From Syntrophomonadaceae bacterium (lineage in GTDB: Bacteria; Bacillota; Dethiobacteria; DTU022), in contig PWSG01000149.1 of assembly GCA_003564055.1 (NCBI GenBank), forward strand, positions 1-12,076: DNA of 12,076 bases. Direction: 5' to 3'. Shown here piece by piece: positions 6,881-12,076 of this stretch. The notes under the pieces were generated by a model. That model worked only from the letters and a program-made list of their open reading frames with translations. It was not told the DNA's origin and ran no database searches. A program made the translations under genes and the position numbers. Position 1 is the first letter of the stretch, and each line of letters opens with the position of its first letter.

Positions 6881-7786
6881 GCATTCTCCGCCCCGTCCGC
6901 TTACCGTTTCCAGGGCATGTTCGATCACCGGCAAAATAACAGCCATACATTCGGCGACTGCCTTGGGACTGCCGGGCAAATTTATGATCAGAGTTGAGCC
7001 ACTAATTGCAGCTACGCCGCGTGATAACATTGCCTTTTCAGTAGCTTTTGCAGTTTCCCTGCGGATTGCTTCGGCAATACCGGGAACCAGGCGGTCAGAA
7101 ACATCCAGAGTGGCTTCAGGAGTAACATCGCGAGGGCTCATTCCAGTGCCTCCCGTGGTAAAAATGGCGTCAACTTCCTGTGCAACCATTTCCTGCATCA
7201 CTTTGGCCAGGGCACTGCGATTGTCAGGAACGATAACCTGGCTAATTATATCGCCCCAGGGCAGTAAAATAGCACTAATTGCCGGGCCGCTTTCATCTAT
7301 CCGCTCACCGCTTGAACCCTTATCACTGGCTGTGATAACACCGAAGCTGTAAGATTCTTTTATTTTTATACTATCGCCTGTTTTTACTTTCCCTTCCAAA
7401 AGCACTTCGGCAAAAATGCCCTCGCGGGGCATAACGCAGTCACCAGCCTGATGGTAAATTGCGCAGCGGTCATGGCATTCCTTGCCAATCTGGGTCACTC
7501 TTAGAACAGCATCAGGTCCTACCTGGAGCCTGGTCCCGATTGGAAGGTTAAACAGTTCGATGCCCCTTGTTGTCAGGTTTTCGGCAAAATCACCGGGGCC
7601 GACATCTAAACCCTGTGCGGTCATTTTATTGATGCTTTCTACTGCTAAAAGGCTGACCTGGCGGTGTGCATGCCCGGCATGGGCGTCGTTTTCCAGGCCT
7701 TTGTTCTTAATTAAAAAGCTTTTACCAATATTATTTTTACGCTGCCCTTTTTCAGGACTGGTGCATACAGCAATTATTTCAGGCAT
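6872..7786 (-). CDS. mogA: MOSC domain - molybdopterin adenylyltransferase (Mog/MoaB) fusion
   Basis: This 304-residue protein joins two cofactor domains. Residues 1 to about 143 form a MOSC domain (from molybdenum cofactor sulfurase C-terminal), with HRQVSLLAVESI (41-52), GDFAEN (65-70) and the Cys-rich GKECHDRCAIYHQAGDC (101-117). MOSC domains bind the cofactor or handle sulfur. Residues from about 147 to 300 form a Mog/MoaB domain, which adenylylates molybdopterin with ATP to prepare it for MoeA. Its signatures are GVITASDKG (149-157), TTGGTGMSPRDVTPEA (210-225) and NLPGSPKAV (269-277), all intact. The ATG at 7786 overlaps the previous stop as TGATG, which implies coupling. It is the last gene of the operon in the direction of transcription. 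The domain calls are secure; the MOSC role here is inferred. Confidence 0.93.
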   Translation of the reverse strand: MPEIIAVCTSPEKGQRKNNIGKSFLIKNKGLENDAHAGHAHRQVSLLAVESINKMTAQGLDVGPGDFAENLTTRGIELFNLPIGTRLQVGPDAVLRVTQIGKECHDRCAIYHQAGDCVMPREGIFAEVLLEGKVKTGDSIKIKESYSFGVITASDKGSSGERIDESGPAISAILLPWGDIISQVIVPDNRSALAKVMQEMVAQEVDAIFTTGGTGMSPRDVTPEATLDVSDRLVPGIAEAIRRETAKATEKAMLSRGVAAISGSTLIINLPGSPKAVAECMAVILPVIEHALETVSGRGGECAR

Positions 7787-8787
7787 CAGTGTTGCCCGCG
7801 GCGGTAATGCCCCGAGCGCCCTCCCTTCTTTTCTACCAGGCGGATATTAGTTATAACCATATTCTTATCAATAGCCTTGCACATATCATAGATAGTCAGG
7901 GCGGCGATGCTTACACCGGTCAGCGCTTCCATTTCTACGCCTGTTTGTCCTGTCAGCTTGACCCTCACGCCGATTTCAATTTTAGATTTTTCTATAATTG
8001 GTTCAAAATCTACTTCAACACCTGAAACGCCGAGTGGGTGGGCCATTGGTATCAGGCGGCCGGTTTCTTTAACCGCCATCACAGCAGCTACCTGGGCTAC
8101 ACCGAGAACATCACCTTTCCCCAGGTCTCCGGCTATAACCCGCTTTAGGGTCTGAGGTTCCATAGTAATTTCACCCCTGGCGTAAGCTTCTCTTTTAGAC
8201 TGTCCTTTTTCTGAGACATCAACCATTTTTGGTCTTCCTGATCTGTCAAAGTGAGTAAGGCCTTCATGGCGGGGTTCAGGGCCACCATAGTTCTCTTTAT
8301 CAAAGAAACGCTTGCATATAAAATCTGCCAGGGCCTTGTTATCTCCCAGCTTTAAAACCGGCAGGTTAAGGTTTATGTCTTTGCGGTCTGTAACAACAGC
8401 AATGGTATGATCTGGTAAAAGCGGTTCATTGTTGATTTCGCTCCGAACAACTTCAATTTTCGGATTACTACTTTTCTTATTCCCTTCAATAATGATCAGA
8501 TCAATGTTTGCCAGCAGCCCCGCTGCTGCCTCAGCACCGTTTTTGCCACCTTCGGAACCGAACAAAAAGAAACTATCGGCAGTGGTTATTCCGGCTATAT
8601 CTGCACCGGCTTTTTTAAAACGCCAGCTGTCTTTGCCGGGCGTGTCGAGATCAAAATGGTGAAGGTTTCCTTTTAAGGCAGCCACGCTTAACCCGCGCTT
8701 TTTAAGCTCCGGCAGCAACTCTTCCAATACTGTTGTTTTTCCTGTTTCCGACTGGGCGGCAACCAAATTAATCATTACCGGTGGCAT
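7786..8787 (-). CDS. moaC: MobB - MoaC fusion: cofactor GTPase joined to cyclic pyranopterin monophosphate synthase
   Basis: Residues 1 to about 165 form a MobB-type P-loop GTPase, a family linked to attaching GMP to molybdopterin. Its P-loop reads AQSETGKTT (11-19), with Ala for the usual first Gly. KGNLHHFDLDTPGKDS (39-54) and IIIEGNKK (98-105) are the other MobB blocks. Residues from about 176 to 333 form MoaC, which converts the MoaA product to cyclic pyranopterin monophosphate: LTHFDRSG (177-184), MVDVS (188-192), PMAHPL (247-252, with Ala for the usual Cys), GQTGVEMEAL (280-289) and YDMCKA (300-305), all at the catalytic pocket. ATG at 8787 is chosen over TTG at 8790 because GGAGGTG then lies at ideal distance. 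The stop overlaps the next start. MobA, the usual MobB partner, is not in the window. Confidence 0.93.
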   Translation of the reverse strand: MPPVMINLVAAQSETGKTTVLEELLPELKKRGLSVAALKGNLHHFDLDTPGKDSWRFKKAGADIAGITTADSFFLFGSEGGKNGAEAAAGLLANIDLIIIEGNKKSSNPKIEVVRSEINNEPLLPDHTIAVVTDRKDINLNLPVLKLGDNKALADFICKRFFDKENYGGPEPRHEGLTHFDRSGRPKMVDVSEKGQSKREAYARGEITMEPQTLKRVIAGDLGKGDVLGVAQVAAVMAVKETGRLIPMAHPLGVSGVEVDFEPIIEKSKIEIGVRVKLTGQTGVEMEALTGVSIAALTIYDMCKAIDKNMVITNIRLVEKKGGRSGHYRRGQH

Positions 8788-8792
8788 CAAAA

Positions 8793-8799
8793 CACCTCC
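8793..8799 (-). promoter_or_regulatory. Ribosome binding site of the mobB-moaC fusion
   Basis: GGAGGTG on the - strand lies about seven bases from the ATG at 8787 but only about four from the TTG at 8790, so it favours the ATG. The 109-base gap to moaA contains an imperfect inverted repeat (8852-8858 with 8883-8889) and no clear promoter, so readthrough from moaA is assumed. Confidence 0.8.
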
Positions 8800-8896
8800 A
8801 AACTTTTATTTAGTTGCAGTTTAAATATTTCATCATTTAAATTATGTTTCTAAACTGGCTCCTGGCTTCTACTTCCTAAAATCCAGTTTTTTTCTT

Positions 8897-9892
8897 CTAC
8901 CCGCCGGTTTTTGACATGCCGCGCATTGTGCCTGGTTTTACCATGCCGCAAACTCCATTTGCCGCCATTTGGTGTTCAACCGGCTTGCCGTTAAGAACAT
9001 TTTTAATCAATGCCTGTAGTTTCTTTTTGTCATTAATAGCAGGGCGAACCGGTTTTTCATCCTGCCAGTAAAGACATGCTTTAAGATTTCCTTCCGCAGT
9101 TAGCCGCAGGCGGTTGCATGTATCGCAGAAGTGTTTACTGATTGGATGAATCAAACCAACAGTACCTTTGCCATTGGGGATGGCATATGATTCAGCCGGC
9201 CCTGCTCCACCAGGCAGGGGTATAGGGGTAAGCGCCATCCCTGCTTGTTTGGCTTTTTTTTCGACGAAGCTTAATGGCAGATAATGGTCAGGGTATCCCC
9301 GGTCGTGGTCACCAATAGGCATGTATTCAATAAAGCGGACATGCAGCGGCTTTTCGAGGGTTAATTTTAAAAAATCGGTTACTTCAAGATCATTTATTCC
9401 TTTCATCAAAACCGTATTAATTTTAACAGGCATCAGGCCGTATTTTAAGGCTGATTCAATGCCCTCCAGGGCTTGTTTTAATTTGCCGCAGCGTGTTATT
9501 TTTTGATACTGTTCCGGTCTTAAGGTGTCCAGGCTGATGTTAACCCTGTCCAGCCCTGCTTTCTTTAAGTCGGCGGCATAATGGGTCAGCAAAGTACCGT
9601 TGGTAGTCATGGATAGATCATTTATGCCATGCACAGAGGAAATTTTTTTAATGAAGTCAACAATTCCTTTGCGGATCAGCGGCTCCCCACCTGTAATTCT
9701 TATTTTGCTGATACCCAGCTCTGCACCCGCTTCAACGACTTTTATAATATCTTCGTAGCTAAGGATATCACTGTGAGAAAGCTGTTCAATACCCTCTTCG
9801 CCCATGCAGTATATGCAGCGAAGATTACAGCGGTCTGTTACCGAAATTCTTAAGTAGTCATGTTTTCTACCATGCGCATCGGTTAACGGCAT
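8897..9892 (-). CDS. moaA: GTP 3',8-cyclase MoaA (radical SAM)
   Basis: MoaA uses S-adenosylmethionine and a 4Fe-4S cluster to rearrange GTP to 3',8-cyclo-GTP, the first step of molybdopterin synthesis, after which MoaC acts. The 331 residues contain the radical SAM motif CNLRCIYC (Cys22, 26 and 29), ITGGEPLIRK for SAM binding, and MTTNGTLL. The second, GTP-binding cluster uses CDTC (Cys256 and 259) and Cys273. The C-terminus ends KTGG, keeping the terminal Gly-Gly that MoaA needs. The ATG at 9892 is chosen because AGGAGG lies 12 bases upstream and the family starts near here; an upstream TTG at 9925 would overlap the moeA stop. It follows moeA by 22 bases in the same operon. Length fits the family (about 320-335). 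Confidence 0.96.
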   Translation of the reverse strand: MPLTDAHGRKHDYLRISVTDRCNLRCIYCMGEEGIEQLSHSDILSYEDIIKVVEAGAELGISKIRITGGEPLIRKGIVDFIKKISSVHGINDLSMTTNGTLLTHYAADLKKAGLDRVNISLDTLRPEQYQKITRCGKLKQALEGIESALKYGLMPVKINTVLMKGINDLEVTDFLKLTLEKPLHVRFIEYMPIGDHDRGYPDHYLPLSFVEKKAKQAGMALTPIPLPGGAGPAESYAIPNGKGTVGLIHPISKHFCDTCNRLRLTAEGNLKACLYWQDEKPVRPAINDKKKLQALIKNVLNGKPVEHQMAANGVCGMVKPGTMRGMSKTGG

Positions 9893-9904
9893 ATTATTAG
9901 TTTC

Positions 9905-9910
9905 CCTCCT
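9905..9910 (-). promoter_or_regulatory. Ribosome binding site of moaA
   Basis: AGGAGG on the - strand lies just after the moeA stop and 12 bases before the ATG at 9892. The spacing is slightly long but there is no competing start between them. Confidence 0.65.
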
Positions 9911-9914
9911 GCTT

Positions 9915-11816
9915 TCACAAGTCAATAACTTTTCCTGCGTCCCGCATGCTGTATCCTCCCAGCTTTTCTATTTTGAGCTGAAAAGACTTATCAAGAATAA
10001 TCTTTAACAAGATACCTGCTTCGCTGCTTTTATAAAATAGATCGCTTAAAAGCAGGTCGTAGCGTTCTTCGACCAGTGGTATAAAATCAAGGTCGAAGGC
10101 TTTTGCCGCCGGAAGTATGCCCATCCCAACACCGGCAGTTCCGGCTGCTACAGCGGCGGCAACATTTAAGTGGGTATATTCTTCACGTTCGTATCCGGAA
10201 ATATTGTCTGGAGAAAGGCCTGCTTCCGTAAGCAGGTGGTCAAAAAGAATACGTGTTCCGGCTCCTTTCTGCCGGTTTATGAAAGCAATCTTCTTATTGA
10301 CCAGGTCTTCTATCTTTTCTATTCCATCGGGGTTTCCCTTTGGAACAATCCAGCCCTGCATGCGGTAAGTAAGGTTAACAAGGTGCACTTCCCTGTCAGG
10401 CAGCATTTTTCTGATATAAGGACGATTGTAATCCTTTGTGGCAGGATCAAAAAGATGTATTCCAGCCAGGTGGGCCTGATCGTGTCCGATAGCGGTAATG
10501 CCCCCCATGCTGCCAAGGTGAGATGACGTAAGACTCATTATTGGATAATTTTCTTTTAGGGCTGTGCCTAAAAGATCTATAATAAGATCATGGCTCCCGG
10601 CTGCCAGCAGGTTGTTATGTATTTCATTTTGCGGTCTGTAAAGTTCAATTTCCACTGTTTCATCCTGCTCGAAGCCAAGGGAATTAGCAGGGATGATCAG
10701 AAGACCATCAGCTCTGACCAGCGACATTGTCACTCCTGCGCCGCGTGTTAAAGGATTGGCAACATAACGGTCCCCTACATGACCTACTGACATGCGCACG
10801 AACTCCTCAACCCCGACCTCTGAAGTTAATCTTCTGCCTAATGTTACAGCAATTTTTTTACGCTCCGGAACAGGAAGGCCAAGGCAGCGGAAGATAAGCG
10901 GCTGTACGAACCACTCAAGGCTCATATAAGCTGAAACCGGGTAACCGGGCAACCCAATTACCGGTTTGCTTTCCGCTTTTCCGAGGATAGTTGGTTTGCC
11001 GGGACGGCTGGACACACCGTGAATAAAAACCTCACCAATTTCTTCGATTACTTTATATGTATAATCCTTTTCCCCTGCTGATGAGCCGGCATTGATAATT
11101 ACAAGATCGTTTTTTGCCAGGGCAGATATCAGGGCAGCCTTTATTTTAACAGGATCATCTGGCACTATTGGCATTACAGTTGGCTCGGCACCCCATTCGG
11201 ACAGGTAAGCGGCGATTACCGTACTGTTAAAATCAGGGATGCTGCCCTGTTTTCTTTCTTTGCCTGGCTCAATTAATTCTGATCCGCTGGGTATAACAGC
11301 TGCTCTTGGTTTGGCAATGACTTCAACTTCAGTGATGCCACCCGCTATGAGGGCGCCAAGGTCTGGCGGTCTCAGACAGTGTCCTGCCGACACAATCAGT
11401 TCTCCGGCAACAACATCTTCACCCACGGCCCGGACATGCTGCCACGGAGTAGCCGGGGTGATAATTTCCACACTGTCATCTTCGAGCATTTGAATCTCCT
11501 CAATTTTAATTACTGCATTAAAGCCAGCCGGTAGTGGGCTGCCAGTATTTATGTTAGAATAATTAGTTTCGGGCTTAAGCTTGTACGGATTCTGGTCAGA
11601 GGCGCCGAAAGTACTTTCTGCCCGCACAGCAATTCCATCCATGGCTGCGGCATGATAGCCGGGCATAGATAATCGCGCAAAAACAGGCTTTGAAGTTATT
11701 CGTCCCAGTAATTCTTTTAAAGCCAGCTTTTCAGTGCGCCGCGCAATATTTACCTGGCCCATAAAAATATCGAGCGCTTCCTGCCGGGGAGTATTACTTA
11801 AATAAACTTTTCTCAT
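9915..11816 (-). CDS. moeA: Molybdopterin molybdenumtransferase MoeA with C-terminal PBP-like (LysR substrate-type) domain
   Basis: MoeA inserts molybdate (or tungstate) into adenylylated molybdopterin made by the Mog domain. Residues 1 to about 394 form a complete MoeA: MPGYHAAAMDGIAVRA (51-66, including Asp60, the equivalent of E. coli D59), NTGSPLPAGFNAVIKIEE (90-107), IPSGSEL (175-181), DFNS (195-198), GSSAGEKDY (244-252), RPGKP (271-275) and GLPGYPVSAY (288-297). The usual GGVSVGxxDY reads NAGSSAGEKDY. Residues from about 400 to 625 form a periplasmic-binding-protein-like domain with GSHD (407-410), SSHLGSMGG (431-439) and RQKGAGTR (515-522), similar to substrate domains of LysR/ModE-type regulators. 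It has no signal peptide, so it stays in the cytoplasm and may bind oxyanion or cofactor (inferred). AGGAGAG precedes the ATG by six bases. Such fusions are known in archaea and Clostridia. Confidence 0.94.
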   Translation of the reverse strand: MRKVYLSNTPRQEALDIFMGQVNIARRTEKLALKELLGRITSKPVFARLSMPGYHAAAMDGIAVRAESTFGASDQNPYKLKPETNYSNINTGSPLPAGFNAVIKIEEIQMLEDDSVEIITPATPWQHVRAVGEDVVAGELIVSAGHCLRPPDLGALIAGGITEVEVIAKPRAAVIPSGSELIEPGKERKQGSIPDFNSTVIAAYLSEWGAEPTVMPIVPDDPVKIKAALISALAKNDLVIINAGSSAGEKDYTYKVIEEIGEVFIHGVSSRPGKPTILGKAESKPVIGLPGYPVSAYMSLEWFVQPLIFRCLGLPVPERKKIAVTLGRRLTSEVGVEEFVRMSVGHVGDRYVANPLTRGAGVTMSLVRADGLLIIPANSLGFEQDETVEIELYRPQNEIHNNLLAAGSHDLIIDLLGTALKENYPIMSLTSSHLGSMGGITAIGHDQAHLAGIHLFDPATKDYNRPYIRKMLPDREVHLVNLTYRMQGWIVPKGNPDGIEKIEDLVNKKIAFINRQKGAGTRILFDHLLTEAGLSPDNISGYEREEYTHLNVAAAVAAGTAGVGMGILPAAKAFDLDFIPLVEERYDLLLSDLFYKSSEAGILLKIILDKSFQLKIEKLGGYSMRDAGKVIDL

Positions 11817-11867
11817 TAAATGCTCTCCTGTACAAAAATTTATTTAAAAAGACAGTGTTTAAAAATG

Positions 11868-12076
11868 CTATTCTAAGATTCTCACTTCTACTTTTTCTCC
11901 ACTGCTCAAACCTTCGCTGGCTGAAGGGATAATTAGCAGTCCGTCAGCTTCAGATAAGGTGCGCAGCATACCCGAACGGCCAAAAACAGGAACGGCTTCC
12001 ATGCCACCGGTGGTTTTTTTCAGTTTAACTCTTATATAATCCGTTCGCCCCGAGCGAGAAGGAATATTACGACTTA
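11868..12076 (-). CDS. Second MoeA-type molybdopterin molybdenumtransferase (C-terminal end only)
   Basis: The frame is open from the right window edge and encodes the last 68 residues of another MoeA. It begins SRNIPSRSGRTDYIRVKL, the conserved S-x-N-x-x-S-x-x-GR-x-D-x-x-RV block at the start of MoeA domain IV. It continues with a GRSGML stretch and ADGLLIIP, then ends with SGEKVEVRILE and TAG at 11868. It stops at the normal MoeA C-terminus, so it lacks the PBP-like extension of its neighbour. The sequence differs clearly from the neighbouring MoeA (there: RADGLLIIPANSLGFEQDE), so the two are diverged paralogues and not a recent duplication. It lies 51 bases upstream of the fused moeA in the same operon. 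Confidence 0.9.
   Translation of the reverse strand, partial: SRNIPSRSGRTDYIRVKLKKTTGGMEAVPVFGRSGMLRTLSEADGLLIIPSASEGLSSGEKVEVRILE

Noticed and set aside
6696..6950. 84-codon - strand frame past the end of the MOSC-Mog gene
   Set aside because: It runs through the bidirectional terminator hairpin and overlaps the 3' end of mogA in another frame; no ribosome binding site or recognisable motif.
6840..7352. 170-codon + strand frame opposite the MOSC-Mog gene
   Set aside because: It is antisense to a gene with clear family motifs, has no ribosome binding site, and its translation resembles no family I know.
8788..8896. Separate promoter or riboswitch between moaA and mobB-moaC
   Set aside because: No -35/-10 pair on the - strand is close to consensus. 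The inverted repeat there has a long loop and its T-run lies on the + strand, so it does not fit a terminator for this operon.
9893..9925. TTG at 9925 as the start of moaA
   Set aside because: It would overlap the moeA stop region, place the AGGAGG inside the gene, and add residues that do not resemble MoaA.

Overview
This window looks like a chromosomal segment of an anaerobic, Clostridia-type Firmicute. The left half has the Firmicute order at the end of the S10/spc/alpha ribosomal supercluster: rpoA, rplQ, two ECF ATPase genes, ecfT, truA, rplM, rpsI. The right half is a molybdenum/tungsten cofactor operon full of domain fusions, of a kind known from strict anaerobes. A geranylgeranylglyceryl-phosphate-synthase-like gene of archaeal (group II) appearance lies between them. 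The genus cannot be fixed from sequence alone.

Region 1 (1-5353, all + strand). The 3' part of rpoA is followed by rplQ, then ecfA1-ecfA2-ecfT, which encode the energising module of group II ECF vitamin/metal importers and are linked by overlapping reading frames. No substrate-binding S component is present, so the module probably serves S units encoded elsewhere. truA follows. A clear sigma-A-type promoter (TTGACA-17-TAGAAT) then starts a separate rplM-rpsI unit, which ends at an intrinsic terminator near 5385-5424. rpsI uses a TTG start overlapping the rplM stop.

Region 2 (5425-6668, + strand). A short 99-codon frame looks like a metallo-beta-lactamase-fold hydrolase that has lost its middle and its metal ligands. 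After it, a near-consensus promoter (TTGTCA-17-TATAAT) precedes the prenylglyceryl phosphate synthase gene, which is closed by a hairpin that should terminate transcription from both sides.

Region 3 (6872-12076, all - strand, so read right to left). A moeA that runs off the right edge, a moeA with a fused C-terminal periplasmic-binding-protein-like domain, moaA, a mobB-moaC fusion and a MOSC-mogA fusion form one likely operon. MoaA and MoaC make cyclic pyranopterin monophosphate from GTP. The Mog domain adenylylates molybdopterin and MoeA inserts the metal. MobB is a GTPase linked to dinucleotide forms, and MOSC domains handle sulfur or bind the cofactor. Genes for MoaD/MoaE (molybdopterin synthase) and MobA are not in the window, and neither is any enzyme that uses the cofactor. 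The operon start and any regulatory leader lie beyond position 12076.

The best candidates for follow-up are the archaeal-type prenylglyceryl phosphate synthase with a changed active-site motif, the three fusion proteins in one cofactor operon with tandem unequal MoeA paralogues, and the decayed hydrolase. I see no mobile element, CRISPR array, tRNA or rRNA.
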